Source: Mycetohabitans rhizoxinica HKI 454 (GTDB taxonomy: Bacteria; Pseudomonadota; Gammaproteobacteria; Burkholderiales; Burkholderiaceae). Taken from it: 50,251 nucleotides of DNA. Location: the NCBI RefSeq assembly GCF_000198775.1, contig NC_014722.1, positions 2,220,953 through 2,271,203 on the forward strand, read 5' to 3'. The translations under genes were made by a program, and so were the position numbers. Shown piece by piece: positions 1 through 10,909 of the stretch; within the stretch, counting starts at the first letter, position 1; each line of letters starts with the position of its first letter. Under the pieces are notes generated by a model, which saw only the letters and a list, made by a program, of their open reading frames with translations, searched no databases and was not told the DNA's origin.

Positions 1-188
1 TCGCCTTCACCGCGACGGTGCCGGACATCTTGAAGGTCGCACGCGACGTCAATTCGGCCACGTATCAATCGTTCGAGGCGTTCGGCATCGCCGCGCTGCT
101 CTATTTGGGCATTTCGTTCACGCTGGTGGGTCTGTTCCGGCGCGCCGAGCAGCGCTGGCTGGCCTATCTGCGGCCGCAAGGTCAATAA
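1..188 (+). CDS. Polar amino-acid ABC transporter permease, C-terminal fragment (HisM-like)
   Basis: The open frame runs from the window edge (first full codon at base 3) to TAA at 186-188 and gives the last 61 residues. The segment has a hydrophobic helix ([17 protein letters not shown]) followed by a basic tail ending RPQGQ, as at the C-terminus of HisM/ArtM-type inner-membrane permeases. The gene for the matching ATPase starts 28 bases downstream, which supports the assignment. Which permease of the pair (HisQ or HisM type) it is rests on position next to hisP. The beginning of the gene lies outside the window. Confidence 0.8.
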   Translation, partial: AFTATVPDILKVARDVNSATYQSFEAFGIAALLYLGISFTLVGLFRRAEQRWLAYLRPQGQ

Positions 189-216
189 GTTCAATCCGCG
201 AAAGGCTCAACACGCG

Positions 217-996
217 ATGAATTCGCCCATGTCCAAGTTGTTCGTCGATGATCTGCATAAGCGCTATGGCAGCCATGAGGTGCTCAAGGGCATCTCGCTC
301 AAAGCCAAGGCCGGCGATGTGATCAGCATCATCGGTTCGTCAGGCTCTGGCAAGAGCACGTTCCTGCGATGCGTGAACTTTCTGGAACAGCCCAATGCGG
401 GCCGGATCTATGTAGACGGCGTCGAGGTCAAGACCGCGCCGGATCGCAACGGCAACCTGAAAGTCATCGACACCCGGCAGTTGCAACGCGTGCGCACCAA
501 GCTGGCAATGGTCTTCCAGCACTTCAACCTGTGGTCGCACATGACGGTGCTAGAAAACCTCACCGAGGCACCCGTGCATGTGCTGGGCTTGTCGCGCGCG
601 CAGGCGCAGGAGCGGGCGCGCCAGTACCTGGACAAGGTTGGGCTCGGCGCATCAGTCGAGAAGAAATACCCATCGCACCTGTCCGGTGGGCAGCAGCAGC
701 GAGTGGCCATCGCCCGCGCGCTGGCGATGCACCCGGATGTGTTGCTATTTGACGAGCCGACCTCGGCGTTGGACCCCGAGTTGGTCGGCGAAGTGCTGAA
801 GGTGATGCAGACGCTGGCCGAAGAAGGCCGCACGATGATTGTCGTGACGCACGAAATGGCGTTTGCGCGCAACGTGTCAAGCCATGTGATGTTCCTGCAC
901 CAGGGCCGCGTTGAAGAACAAGGGCCGCCGCACGAGGTATTCGGCCGCACGAAGAGCGAGCGGCTCAAGCAATTCCTATCCGGCAGCCTAAAATAG
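217..996 (+). CDS. hisP: Histidine/basic amino-acid ABC transporter ATP-binding protein HisP
   Basis: A 259-residue ABC ATPase that powers polar amino-acid uptake with the permease encoded just upstream. Walker [10 protein letters not shown] is at residues 40-48, the signature [15 protein letters not shown] near 156, Walker [12 protein letters not shown] near 176, and the switch histidine in VVTHEM near 212. Length and motif spacing are those of the HisP/GlnQ/ArtP group. A long loop after the Q-loop start (around residues 64-80, with [10 protein letters not shown]) is typical of HisP. ATG 217 follows AAAGG at 201-205; the in-frame ATG at 229 is an alternative. Substrate is inferred from family only (histidine, lysine, arginine or ornithine). 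Confidence 0.93.
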   Translation: MNSPMSKLFVDDLHKRYGSHEVLKGISLKAKAGDVISIIGSSGSGKSTFLRCVNFLEQPNAGRIYVDGVEVKTAPDRNGNLKVIDTRQLQRVRTKLAMVFQHFNLWSHMTVLENLTEAPVHVLGLSRAQAQERARQYLDKVGLGASVEKKYPSHLSGGQQQRVAIARALAMHPDVLLFDEPTSALDPELVGEVLKVMQTLAEEGRTMIVVTHEMAFARNVSSHVMFLHQGRVEEQGPPHEVFGRTKSERLKQFLSGSLK

Positions 997-1023
997 CCAT
1001 TGGCTGGCGCGGCAATGACAGAG

Positions 1024-1064
1024 GGGGCCGCCACCACACCGCCACGCGAACGGCCCCAGTTTTT
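1024..1064 (+). terminator. Probable Rho-independent terminator after hisP
   Basis: Arms GGGGCCG (1024-1030) and CGGCCCC (1051-1057) pair perfectly and are followed by AGTTTTT. The 20-base loop is long, so the hairpin is weaker than a classic terminator. It sits between the convergent hisP and glk/hexR genes, where one is expected. Confidence 0.5.
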
Positions 1065-1119
1065 ACACTGCTGCGAGAGGCACGTATCGGTGCGGATCGG
1101 CATGGACCGTACCGTTTTT

Positions 1120-3039
1120 TTATTGCGTATCGCGCCGTTCCAATGCCGCGCCGTGGCTGAGCCAGTCCAGCACCGCGGCGCAGTCTTCGTCGGCATGCCC
1201 ACGTACCGCCTCGACCACCTGCTGCATGCCCGCGTCGGGTAACGCGCGCCGGATCGCGACGCCGACCGCCAATATGTCGATTACCAACAAGTGCAGCACA
1301 CGCGAGATCATCGACAGCTGCGCGTCGCGGATCTCGATAGGGTCCGTCTCCAGCGCGACGCTCGCGCGCTTGGCCAGCGGCGTGTTGCTCGACGTGATTG
1401 CAATCACTTGCGCACCAGCTTGCATCGCCACCTCCAGCGTGCGCAGCAACTCCGGCGCCTTGCCGGACTTGGAGACGGCGACAATCACATCGCCCTTGCC
1501 CAGCAACGCGGCGGACGCGGCCTGCATGTACAGGTCACCGTATGCAATGGTCGGGATCCCGAAGCGGAAGAACTTGTAGTGCGCATCCTGAGCGACGATG
1601 TTCGAATTGCCCAGGCCGTAGAATTCGATGCGCCGTGCGCTGTTCAGCATGTCGATCGCGCGCTCGACGTTATCGAAGTTCATCTGCTCGCGCAGCTGCA
1701 GGATGGCCGACACGGTGTTGTCGAGCACCTTCGCGCCAAAGTCAGTCGCCGAGTCGCCCAGGTGGACCTGGCTGTGGCTCACCGGGTTCGTGCCAGTCAG
1801 GCCGGTGGCCAGCTTCAGCTTGAAGTCGGACAATCCTTGGCAGCCAAGCGAGCGGCAGAAGCGGATTACGGTCGGCTGGCTCACCTCGGCCTTGCGCGCG
1901 ATGTCGATGATCGGATCGTTGATGATCGAGCGCGGGTGGTTCAACGCCAGATCAGCCACGCGCCGCTCGGCTGGCGTGAGCACGTCGCGCATCTGCCGGA
2001 TGCGCTCGAACGCGGCTGATCCGCCGCCGGCGTGATGCCCGAGCTGCTCGGCCAGGATCGCGGACACGCCGAGCAAGGCCGGATATTGCGCGGTGATCAC
2101 GAAGGTTGGGATATTCGCCAAGTACGCCTGGAAACGGCCCTTCGCCTCGAACCGTGCACGAAACGGCGAAGTCGAAAACAACTCGCCCAGATGGGGGATG
2201 ACGCCGCCGCCGATATAAACGCCGCCCAGCGCGCCGAGTGTGACTGCAATATTGCCAGCAAACGTGCCAAGCACCGCACAGAAGCACTCCACTGCCTCCA
2301 ACGCGAGCGGCTCGGCCGCCTGCGCGCGCCGCACCACGTCGGCCGGCTCGAGCGGCGTGTCCAGCCGCTTGTTGTCGCGCTCGGCCAGCGCGCGGTAGAT
2401 CAGTGCCAGTCCCGGTCCTGCGCAAACCCGCTCGAACGACACATGCGGCCACTTCTTGCGCGCATAGTGCAGCACCCGATCCTCGCGCTCGTCCTGCGGC
2501 GAGAAGGTGGCATGCCCGCCCTCACTGCCCAGCGCGATCCAGCGCTCGTTTGCGGGAATCAAGCCTGACACGCCCAACCCCGTGCCAGGTCCGAGCAGCC
2601 CGATCACACTGTTCTGCCGGCGCACGCCGCCGCCAATCTGCGCGCGTTGCGCATCAGACAGGCTCGGCAGCGCCATGGCCAACGCGGTAAAGTCGTTGAC
2701 CACCAACAGCGTATCGAAACCTAACGCGCGACGCGTGGCCTCGATTGAAAAACTCCAGTTGTGGTTGGTCATCTGCACCTGATCGCCATCGACGGGATTG
2801 GCAATCGCAATGGCCGCGTGGTTCACGCGACCGACCCCGCTGTCCTTCAAGAACTTGCGGATCGCCGCAGCGATGCCCGGATAATCCGCGCAAGAATACA
2901 CACGGATACCGTCAATCTGTCCCGGTCCGAATTCCAGTGCGAAGCGCGCATTGGTGCCACCTATGTCGGCAAGCAGCCGCGGGCCATCCGAATGTGGACT
3001 CTGGCGCGCGAGCACCGCTTTAGGCGCACCAGTAGGCAT
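1120..3039 (-). CDS. glk: Bifunctional glucokinase / RpiR-HexR-type transcriptional regulator
   Basis: A 639-residue fusion. The N-terminal half is a bacterial glucokinase: [14 protein letters not shown] at about 22-35 is the ATP phosphate-binding loop and [12 protein letters not shown] lies mid-domain; it phosphorylates glucose. The C-terminal half is an RpiR-family regulator: a helix-turn-helix at about 346-417 ([15 protein letters not shown]) and a sugar-phosphate-binding SIS domain from about 470 ([11 protein letters not shown], later [10 protein letters not shown]). The frame is open further upstream through pgl, but that extension is pgl read out of frame; the start at 3039 puts the glucokinase motif near residue 25 and overlaps the pgl end by 20 bases, suggesting translational coupling. 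This fusion is known in Burkholderia as 'bifunctional protein Glk'. The SIS domain would sense 2-keto-3-deoxy-6-phosphogluconate, as HexR does, and the operator before zwf is its likely target. Confidence 0.92.
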   Translation of the reverse strand: MPTGAPKAVLARQSPHSDGPRLLADIGGTNARFALEFGPGQIDGIRVYSCADYPGIAAAIRKFLKDSGVGRVNHAAIAIANPVDGDQVQMTNHNWSFSIEATRRALGFDTLLVVNDFTALAMALPSLSDAQRAQIGGGVRRQNSVIGLLGPGTGLGVSGLIPANERWIALGSEGGHATFSPQDEREDRVLHYARKKWPHVSFERVCAGPGLALIYRALAERDNKRLDTPLEPADVVRRAQAAEPLALEAVECFCAVLGTFAGNIAVTLGALGGVYIGGGVIPHLGELFSTSPFRARFEAKGRFQAYLANIPTFVITAQYPALLGVSAILAEQLGHHAGGGSAAFERIRQMRDVLTPAERRVADLALNHPRSIINDPIIDIARKAEVSQPTVIRFCRSLGCQGLSDFKLKLATGLTGTNPVSHSQVHLGDSATDFGAKVLDNTVSAILQLREQMNFDNVERAIDMLNSARRIEFYGLGNSNIVAQDAHYKFFRFGIPTIAYGDLYMQAASAALLGKGDVIVAVSKSGKAPELLRTLEVAMQAGAQVIAITSSNTPLAKRASVALETDPIEIRDAQLSMISRVLHLLVIDILAVGVAIRRALPDAGMQQVVEAVRGHADEDCAAVLDWLSHGAALERRDTQ

Positions 3040-3706
3040 CGACGTTGACTCCCGTATCGTTGGCCAGCTTGGAGATGGCGTTGTGCTGTGGATGCTCGAT
3101 CGCAGCGCGCAGCACATCCAGCTTGCGCTGCCCGGAGACCAACAGAAACAACCGGCCGATTTGCCTGAGCGCCGACAGCGACAAGCTGACCCGCAGATGC
3201 GGCGCCTGCCGCGGCTCGACCAGCACATAGCGCTCGCGGGTTTGTGTGGCCAGCTCCCACTGCGGCGCGTCGGCGAAGATCGACGCCGTGTGGCCATCTT
3301 CTCCCATGCCGAGCACGGCCACGTCGGGCAGCGCGCGCGAAGCATCCGCGTTGAGTGCCGCGACGTGGGCAGCGGGCGCTTGATCGACGTCGACCAGCGA
3401 CCGGAACACGGCCTGGCGCGCCGCGTGCTGCAGCAACGTGTCGCGCACGAGTCGCGCATTGCTGTCGGCATGCATCGGCGGGACCCAGCGATCGTCGACC
3501 AGGGTAACGTCGATGCGCGCCCAGTCGAGCGGGCGTCGCGACAAAGTCTGCAAAAACGGTCGCGGGCTGGTGCCGCCCGACACCGCGAGCGTGGCACGGC
3601 CCGCGCCGATATGCGCGGCCAGCGACGACTGCAGCGCGTCGCCGACCGCCTGCGACAGCGCGTCTTGCTGCGCGCGCGGGTCATCAAAAGCGTGAAGCTC
3701 GATCAC
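3020..3706 (-). CDS. pgl: 6-phosphogluconolactonase
   Basis: Hydrolyses 6-phosphogluconolactone to 6-phosphogluconate, the step between Zwf and the Entner-Doudoroff or pentose-phosphate branch. It carries the glucosamine-6-phosphate isomerase/6PGL fold: LAVSGGTSP near the N-terminus (phosphate loop), the DDRWVPP motif, and [13 protein letters not shown] mid-protein. I chose GTG at 3706 (228 residues, starting MIELHAFDD) because GGAGG at 3711-3715 lies just upstream; the ATG at 3742 (240 residues) has no visible ribosome site and adds a low-complexity GGRRKYGG stretch. Its end overlaps the glk/hexR start by 20 bases and it lies 82 bases behind zwf, so all three are one operon. Confidence 0.88.
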   Translation of the reverse strand: MIELHAFDDPRAQQDALSQAVGDALQSSLAAHIGAGRATLAVSGGTSPRPFLQTLSRRPLDWARIDVTLVDDRWVPPMHADSNARLVRDTLLQHAARQAVFRSLVDVDQAPAAHVAALNADASRALPDVAVLGMGEDGHTASIFADAPQWELATQTRERYVLVEPRQAPHLRVSLSLSALRQIGRLFLLVSGQRKLDVLRAAIEHPQHNAISKLANDTGVNVDAYWCA

Positions 3707-3788
3707 TTCTCCTCCGTACTTCCTGCGACCGCCCACCGACATGGCGGACGGGCCGATTCCTGCTATTCAAGCAAACACAACGCACCGG

Positions 3789-5246
3789 CTAGTTCTCTTC
3801 TTCGAGCCAGCATGTACCATGCTGAGCGAGCATCGCGCTCGCCGCAGCCGGTCCCCACGTCCCCGCTGCGTACGGCTTGGGCGACGTGCCGGGACGAGCC
3901 CATTCTTCCAGGATCGGCTCGACCCACTTCCACGCCGCCTCCTGCTCGTCCCGATGCACGAACAATGCCAGCCGGCCATTAATCACATCTAGCAACAGGC
4001 GCTGGTATGCTTCCATGCGATCTTCTTTGAAGAACTGGTCGAACGCCAGATCCAGGTGCACGCTTTGCAGGTTCATCCCCTCACCGGGCTGCTTGGCCAG
4101 GCAATATAGCCGGATCGATTCGTTGGGCTGCAGCCGGATCACCAGACGATTGGCGCCATTGCACAGCGCCATCGGGCCGAGCGCCGAGTGTGGAACCGCG
4201 CGGAAGTTGACGACGATTTCCGCGACGCGATCGGCAAGCCGCTTGCCGGTGCGCAGAAAAAACGGCACGCCGGCCCAGCGCCAGTTTTCGATCTCGACCT
4301 TCAACGCGACGAAGGTCTCGGTCGTGCTTGATGCGCTCACGCCGTGCTCGGTCACATAGGCGGGCACCGCGACACCCTTGACCACGCCCGCATGATACTG
4401 GCCACGTACCGCGACGCGACTGATGTCACGACGCTCGACGGGCTTGAGCGCGCGCAGCACACGCAGTTTTTCATCGCGCACCGCATCGGCATCCATCGAG
4501 TGAGGTGGCTCCATCGCCACGATCGATAGCAGCTGCAATAGATGGTTCTGCACCATGTCGCGCAACGCGCCGGTATGGTCGTAGAAATCGCCCCGTCCCT
4601 CGACGCCCAATTCCTCGGCAATCGTGATTTGGATGCTCTCGACCCACTCGCGGCGCCACAGCGGCTCGAACAGTGCGTTGCCGAAACGCAGCGCGAGCAG
4701 GTTCTGAACGGGCTCCTTGCCCAGGTAGTGATCGATCCGGTAGATCTGCCCTTCCGCGAAGATCTCGCCGACCGCGTCGTTGATCGCATTGGACGACTCC
4801 AGATCGTAGCCAAGCGGCTTTTCCAGCACGATGCGCGCGCCATCGCTCAAGCCCACGGTCGCCAACGCACGACAGATCGACACGAATAGTGACGGCCCAG
4901 TAGCCAGGTAGAACACCCGAATGCCGGGCAGCGGTGAAATCGCCTCGCGTAGCAGCGCATAGTCGTCCGGCTGTCCAAGGTCGATCTGCACGAATAAGAT
5001 GCGCTCAAGGAAGCTGTTCCACGAGGCATCGTCGCCGGTCGGCTTCACGTGCTGGCGCACGTGCGTGTGCATCCATTGCGCGTACGCATCGCGGTCGCCA
5101 ATGCCACGCGCGACCGCAACGATTCTGCCTGCCGCAGGCAGCATGCCGCCGCGGTGCGCCTGGTACAACGCCGGCAGGATTTTGCGCATCGACAGGTCGC
5201 CGGTGCCGCCGAAAAGGACGAACGTAAAGCCTGGATCAACTTGCAT
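3789..5246 (-). CDS. zwf: Glucose-6-phosphate 1-dehydrogenase
   Basis: Oxidises glucose-6-phosphate to 6-phosphogluconolactone with NADP(+). The 485-residue product has the N-terminal dinucleotide loop FGGTGDLSMRK at about 11-21 and the catalytic signature RIDHYLGKEPVQN near 180, with the family's C-terminal beta domain intact. The start at 5246 (MQVDPGFTFVLFGG) gives the usual family length; the frame is open 41 codons further up but that part is not conserved-looking and crosses the promoter/operator. First gene of the leftward zwf-pgl-glk/hexR operon. The perfect palindrome at 5342-5360, about 95 bases before the start, suggests HexR control. Confidence 0.94.
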   Translation of the reverse strand: MQVDPGFTFVLFGGTGDLSMRKILPALYQAHRGGMLPAAGRIVAVARGIGDRDAYAQWMHTHVRQHVKPTGDDASWNSFLERILFVQIDLGQPDDYALLREAISPLPGIRVFYLATGPSLFVSICRALATVGLSDGARIVLEKPLGYDLESSNAINDAVGEIFAEGQIYRIDHYLGKEPVQNLLALRFGNALFEPLWRREWVESIQITIAEELGVEGRGDFYDHTGALRDMVQNHLLQLLSIVAMEPPHSMDADAVRDEKLRVLRALKPVERRDISRVAVRGQYHAGVVKGVAVPAYVTEHGVSASSTTETFVALKVEIENWRWAGVPFFLRTGKRLADRVAEIVVNFRAVPHSALGPMALCNGANRLVIRLQPNESIRLYCLAKQPGEGMNLQSVHLDLAFDQFFKEDRMEAYQRLLLDVINGRLALFVHRDEQEAAWKWVEPILEEWARPGTSPKPYAAGTWGPAAASAMLAQHGTCWLEEEN

Positions 5247-5341
5247 TGTGTGTTGACGGTGACGTTGGAAACCTGGCTCGGACAGGCCGTCGCGCAAGGC
5301 GCGCAATCGATCGTAGCCCGATAAAAATATTTTGGCACTAA

Positions 5342-5360
5342 ATTGTAGTTTAACTACAAT
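5342..5360. promoter_or_regulatory. Perfect 19-bp palindrome, probable HexR operator of zwf
   Basis: ATTGTAGTT-T-AACTACAAT: nine-base arms with one central base and no mismatch. The outer TTGT...ACAA and the TGTAGT/ACTACA core match the general form of HexR/RpiR operators described in proteobacteria. It lies alone upstream of zwf, whose operon ends with a gene carrying a HexR-type domain. Assignment is from motif form and context. Confidence 0.75.
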
Positions 5361-5785
5361 CCCAATCAAGCGATATCAAGCGATCCATCAGGGCAAAGAA
5401 AGCTTCGTCTTATCAACCAGTTGCAGTGCAACCTGGCGGTCAGGCAGCGGCCAGCGAATGGTCCCTCAACACCGTTCGTCATGAAACGTGGCAGTCGCCG
5501 CGGCCATGACCTCGTGACCGGCAAGGCGGGCCCTAGTTTCATTGGTGTTCTGGAGGCGAGAAACAATAAAATTCCGCGCACCGAAGACCTAGCCACGCAT
5601 TGCATGACGGCTGGCGCACAACCATTTTTTCGTCCTCCCACGCAAATACGCATCACCTGCCCGCATTGCTGCGCCGCGCATCGCCACGCGACGCCCGGTG
5701 ATGCGCCAGTTGCATGGCTGTTATACCGATCAGCATGATTGGCGCCAGGATCGGACACCGCGCGAGAGCGCTGCGTTGTGGAACG
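5361..5785. other. Intergenic stretch between zwf and hpaR, no gene seen
   Basis: Frames on both strands give only compositionally random peptides with no recognisable motif. In other Burkholderia this region can hold sugar-transporter genes; I see no remnant of one here. Confidence 0.5.
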
Positions 5786-5791
5786 TATAAT
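5786..5791 (+). promoter_or_regulatory. -10 element TATAAT in front of hpaR
   Basis: A consensus TATAAT ends 35 bases before the ATG of the MarR-family gene, giving a leader of roughly 29 bases. No convincing -35 hexamer is present at 16-18 bases upstream, so an activator or an extended -10 may be used. Confidence 0.45.
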
Positions 5792-5826
5792 AGGCTGCTT
5801 CGCCACCCGCCTGATTCCATACAACG

Positions 5827-6333
5827 ATGACCGGTGAATTTAACCATCGCAACCTTGCGATGCTCCTACTCCAGGCGCGCGAAAGCGTCATGGGCATGTT
5901 CCGCCCGGTGCTCAAGCAGTTCTCGCTGACCGAGCAGCAGTGGCGAATCATACGCGCGTTGAACGATCATCCGCGTCAGGAAATGGAAGCGGGGCAGATC
6001 GCGCGCGTTTGCTGCATTCTCAGTCCGAGCTTGACCGGGGTGCTTGAACGGATGGATCGGGACGGGCTGATCCGCCGCTCGCGCGTCGCGTCCGATCAGC
6101 GCAAAGTGATCGTGAGTCTGACGCCGCAAAGCCAAGCGCTCGTCAAGCGGATTAGTCCGCTGATCGACGAACAATACCGGTCATTGGAACATAAGATCGG
6201 TGCGAAGACCCTGGCCGAGGCCTACCGCCTGCTCGACACGCTGATCGAGACGCTGCCCGGCGATGCACCCGCTGACAGTGGCGGCGACGCGTCGCATTCG
6301 ACCAAGCGCGCAATGAGCAATACGGCTGACTGA
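5827..6333 (+). CDS. MarR-family regulator, HpaR-like
   Basis: A 168-residue winged-helix regulator. The N-terminus (NLAMLLLQARESVMGMFRP) and the helix 'LTEQQWRIIRALNDHP' near 36-51 match the homoprotocatechuate-operon repressor HpaR; the recognition helix lies in ILSPSLTGVLERMDRDGLI (about 63-82), and the wing in RSRVASDQRKVIVSLT. The last 25 residues are a polar, probably disordered tail. No aromatic-degradation genes lie beside it in this window, so the effector and target are unknown. It is convergent with the drug exporter downstream, not the divergent layout typical of a local MarR repressor. ATG 5827 lacks a clear ribosome site. Confidence 0.82.
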   Translation: MTGEFNHRNLAMLLLQARESVMGMFRPVLKQFSLTEQQWRIIRALNDHPRQEMEAGQIARVCCILSPSLTGVLERMDRDGLIRRSRVASDQRKVIVSLTPQSQALVKRISPLIDEQYRSLEHKIGAKTLAEAYRLLDTLIETLPGDAPADSGGDASHSTKRAMSNTAD

Positions 6334-6421
6334 AACCCGCTTGACCGGAGCGTCGCCGGCCCTTGTGCCCTATGGCCTGCACGCCCGCTGCCGCTGGCCG
6401 ACACTCGATCGTTAGTCGGCC

Positions 6422-7639
6422 TCAACCCATGGCCGGCAGCCGGTGCGAGCGGGCCATAAGCCGATATCCCATATAGGTCAACACGCCACAGGCACCGATC
6501 ACGATCCCCATGGCGCGTGGCGAGCCGTCCTGCAACGCGCCGACCGCCAGGCTCGACAGCGCGCCGAGCGTCAGTTGCATCGCGCCGAACACCGCCGCCG
6601 CCGCGCCGGCGTTGCGCGGATAGCGGTGCATCAGATCATTTGTGCAGTTCGCGCCGAGCACACCGACCATGCCAACCACGAAAAATAGTGTCGCGACGAT
6701 CGAGCATAGGCCACCCCAGCCGGTGGTGCAGGCCACGAACACCCCAAGCGAGGCGAGCAGGCACACCCGCGATGAGACCGAGATCATGCGCAGCGCGCCG
6801 AGCGCGCCGACCAGCCGCACATTGAGGATATTCCCCGCCATGATGCCGACGATGTTCAGCGCAAAAAACAACCCATAGGCCTGCGCCGACACATGGAAGT
6901 AATCGATGTAGACGAACGGCGTGGCCGTGATATACGCGAACATGCCCGCGAACGCCATACCGCCGCAAAGTATATGGCCCCACGCCACCGGATCGGTCAG
7001 CAAGCGCCCGTACACGGCGAATGACGCGGTAAGCGCGTTTTCATGCCGCTTGTGCGGCGGCCACGTTTCCGGCACCTTGCGCACCGCTGTGATGGCGCAG
7101 GCCGCGCCAAACAGCGCCAGCGCCCCAAACACCGCACGCCAGCCGCCGAGCAGCAGCAGCTGCCCGCCCACCAGCGGCGCAAGCAATGGCCCAATCGAGG
7201 TCACGATGGCCAGCATCGACAGCACGCGGGCCGCATCGGTGGGGCCATGCACATCTCGCGCAATCGCGCGCGCGAGCACCGACGCCGCGCCGGCGCCCAG
7301 CGCCTGCAGGAAGCGCACCGCGATCAGCCAGCCGATCGACGGCGCGAGCGCACAGGCCATACTGGCCAGCCCATACAGCACGATGCCGCCGATTAAGACC
7401 GGGCGCCGACCATAGACGTCGGACAATGGGCCATACAGCAGCATACCAATCGAAAAGCCGAACATGAAGCTGGTCAGCGTCACCTGTGCGGCCGAGGCGC
7501 TGATGTCGAATGCCGCTGCCAGCGACGGCAGGCTCGGCAGATACATGTCAATCGAGATCGGGCCACACGCGGCGAGCGCGCCAAGCAAGAGAATCAAGCG
7601 CCAATCGGGCCGGCGGCGAGCAGTCGGGGAATCAGGCAT
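6422..7639 (-). CDS. Bcr/CflA-family multidrug efflux MFS transporter
   Basis: A 405-residue, 12-helix major facilitator. The first helix carries the Bcr/CflA signature PISIDMYLPSLP, and the loop after helix 2 has the MFS motif A form GPLSDVYGRRPVL. Charged residues are sparse and the helices evenly spaced from start to end, so the gene looks intact. ATG 7639 (MPDSPTARRRPD) is preferred over a TTG nine codons upstream. Members export chloramphenicol, bicyclomycin or sulfonamides by proton antiport, but the substrate cannot be told here. It runs towards hpaR and diverges from hemL across an AT-rich spacer that contains the palindrome AAGTACTT. Confidence 0.88.
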   Translation of the reverse strand: MPDSPTARRRPDWRLILLLGALAACGPISIDMYLPSLPSLAAAFDISASAAQVTLTSFMFGFSIGMLLYGPLSDVYGRRPVLIGGIVLYGLASMACALAPSIGWLIAVRFLQALGAGAASVLARAIARDVHGPTDAARVLSMLAIVTSIGPLLAPLVGGQLLLLGGWRAVFGALALFGAACAITAVRKVPETWPPHKRHENALTASFAVYGRLLTDPVAWGHILCGGMAFAGMFAYITATPFVYIDYFHVSAQAYGLFFALNIVGIMAGNILNVRLVGALGALRMISVSSRVCLLASLGVFVACTTGWGGLCSIVATLFFVVGMVGVLGANCTNDLMHRYPRNAGAAAAVFGAMQLTLGALSSLAVGALQDGSPRAMGIVIGACGVLTYMGYRLMARSHRLPAMG

Positions 7640-7764
7640 GGAGACGCTGCGGGAAACCGCGCACAAAACATTTCATAAATTAAGTACTTCATTGTACGCG
7701 CCGGCGCCGCGCACCGCTCCGGTACAATGCATGGATGTCATTGCTGCAATGCGGGATGGATTCG

Positions 7765-9048
<1,284 letters not shown>

Positions 9049-9062
9049 GCGCCGACCCTGCC

Positions 9063-10211
9063 ATGTTCTCAGACTTTGATCGCTTGCAGATGCAGCGCGC
9101 GCTCGTGCTCGCCGAGCGCGGGTTATATACGACGTCGCCGAACCCGCGCGTGGGGTGCGTGCTTGTCAAGGATGGCGAAGTCATCGGCGAAGGCTTCACG
9201 CAGCCGGCCGGACAAGACCATGCGGAAATCTGCGCGCTGAAAGACGCACGCTTGCGCGGGCACACCCCCGCCGGCGCCACCGCCTATGTGACGCTGGAGC
9301 CTTGCAGCCACTTCGGTCGCACGCCACCCTGCGCGAATACGCTGATCGAGGCCGGCATCACGCGGGTGATTGCCGCGATGGAAGACCCGAACCCGCAGGT
9401 CAGCGGCCGTGGCCTGGCCAGTCTGCGCGATGCGGGCGTGGACGTACGCTGTGGACTGCTTGCGCACGAGGCGCAGGAGTTAAACGTCGGCTTTGTGTCG
9501 CGGATGACGCGTGGCGTTCCGTGGGTGCGACTTAAGATCGCCGCGACGCTGGACGGTCGCACCGCGTTGCCGAACGGTCAAAGCCAGTGGATCACGTCGA
9601 GTGCCGCGCGCACGGACGGACACGCATGGCGCGCCCGCGCGTGCGCGACCCTTACCGGTATCGGCACAGTGCGCGAGGACGATCCGCAGATGACCGTGCG
9701 CGCGGTGTCCACGCCTCGCCAACCGCTGCGCGTGCTGGTGGACAGCTGTCTGGACGTGCCGCTGGATGCAAGGATTCTAACCGGCGCGCCACCATTGGTA
9801 ATCTGCGCGCGCGACGACGCAGCATTCGCCGCGCGTGCGCATGCGTTACGCGCGGCGGGCGCCGAAGTGATTGCGTTACCGAACCAGTCCGGCAAGGTTG
9901 ACCTGCCGGCTGCGCTACGGCTGCTTGCTGCGCGTGGCATCAACGAATTGCATGTCGAGGCGGGCTACAAGCTCAACGGCTCATTGTTGCGCGAAGGCTG
10001 CGTTGACGAGCTGCTGCTCTACATCGCCCCGGCCCTGCTTGGCAACGCGACCGGCATGTTCAACCTCGAGCCGCCGCCGACGCTCGATCAACGAGTACGG
10101 CTGCAATATCATTCGATCGAGCGGATCGGCGAGGATCTACGGGTCCTCGCCAGGCTCGTGGCGGCCGAATCCGACAACGCACTGCAAACGGGCGAGCCGC
10201 GCTCACAATGA
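9063..10211 (+). CDS. ribD: Bifunctional diaminohydroxyphosphoribosylaminopyrimidine deaminase / reductase
   Basis: Carries out the second and third steps of riboflavin synthesis. The N-terminal cytidine-deaminase-like domain (about 1-145) holds the zinc site: HAEICAL near 50 with its catalytic glutamate, and EPCSHFGRTPPC near 79-90 for the two cysteines. The NADPH-dependent reductase domain follows, opening with RLKIAATLDGRTA near 157 and containing GIGTVREDDP. At 382 residues it is full length. It begins 14 bases after hemL and ends 12 bases before the riboflavin synthase gene. Confidence 0.95.
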   Translation: MFSDFDRLQMQRALVLAERGLYTTSPNPRVGCVLVKDGEVIGEGFTQPAGQDHAEICALKDARLRGHTPAGATAYVTLEPCSHFGRTPPCANTLIEAGITRVIAAMEDPNPQVSGRGLASLRDAGVDVRCGLLAHEAQELNVGFVSRMTRGVPWVRLKIAATLDGRTALPNGQSQWITSSAARTDGHAWRARACATLTGIGTVREDDPQMTVRAVSTPRQPLRVLVDSCLDVPLDARILTGAPPLVICARDDAAFAARAHALRAAGAEVIALPNQSGKVDLPAALRLLAARGINELHVEAGYKLNGSLLREGCVDELLLYIAPALLGNATGMFNLEPPPTLDQRVRLQYHSIERIGEDLRVLARLVAAESDNALQTGEPRSQ

Positions 10212-10223
10212 AGGGATTCTCGT

Positions 10224-10859
10224 ATGTTCACAGGCATCGTCGCGGCGGTCGGCCGCATTGAATCGGTCACCCCGCTGGGCGCGTCTGTCGAGGACGGCGC
10301 GCGCCTATCGATCGCCGCCAGCACGCTCAATCTGTCCGATGTCGGGTTGGGCGACAGCATCGCAGTGCAAGGTGCGTGCTTGACGGTCGTCGACAAGACA
10401 TCGACGCAGTTCGAGGTGGACGTATCGCGGGAAACGCTGAACTGCACCACCGGGCTCGCCCAGCCCGGCGAAGTGAACCTCGAAAAAGCGCTGCGTGCGC
10501 ATGAACGCCTGGGCGGCCACCTAGTCAGCGGACATGTCGACGGGCTCGGCCAGGTCAGCCGCTTCGAGCCGGTGGGAGAGTCGCACGAATTGCGCATCGT
10601 CGCGCCGTCCTCGCTCGCGAAGTACTTCGCGTACAAGGGGTCCATCACGGTCAACGGTGTCAGCCTGACGGTCAATGCCGTACAGGACCAGGACGATGGA
10701 TGCGAGTTCTCGATCAACGTGATCCCGCACACGATACAGATGACCACGCTACGGCACCTGCGCGTTGGCGACGCAGTCAATCTCGAAGTCGATATGATTG
10801 CGCGGTATGTCGAGCGGATGCTCAGCACGTCTCAGAACGGCTACCCATCATTGAAGTAA
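10224..10859 (+). CDS. ribE: Riboflavin synthase, alpha chain
   Basis: Dismutates two 6,7-dimethyl-8-ribityllumazine molecules into riboflavin and a pyrimidine that is recycled (called ribC in E. coli). The 211 residues form two lumazine-binding barrels: the N-terminal one starts with the invariant MFTGIVAAVG, the second is marked by GHVDGLGQV near 107. GTVN/ITVNGVSLTVN near 145 is the matching repeat element. The TTCACAGG-like start region follows AAGGGA about 10 bases before the ATG. Second gene of the ribD-ribE pair. Confidence 0.95.
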   Translation: MFTGIVAAVGRIESVTPLGASVEDGARLSIAASTLNLSDVGLGDSIAVQGACLTVVDKTSTQFEVDVSRETLNCTTGLAQPGEVNLEKALRAHERLGGHLVSGHVDGLGQVSRFEPVGESHELRIVAPSSLAKYFAYKGSITVNGVSLTVNAVQDQDDGCEFSINVIPHTIQMTTLRHLRVGDAVNLEVDMIARYVERMLSTSQNGYPSLK

Positions 10860-10909
10860 TCGGGTTTTTCAAGGGCTGATCGTCTGCCGGCGTCGCGCCA
10901 AAACCAGCC

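Noticed and set aside
3040..3687. Upstream extension of the glk/hexR frame to an 855-residue protein
   Set aside because: The extension is arginine/serine-rich and is the pgl gene read out of frame; the glucokinase motif is near residue 25 if started at 3039.
2951..3982. 343-codon rightward frame over pgl and zwf
   Set aside because: A GC-rich shadow frame of real genes on the other strand; composition is Arg/Ala/His-rich with no motif.
5366..5824. 152-codon leftward frame upstream of hpaR
   Set aside because: No ribosome site or family; crosses the hpaR promoter.
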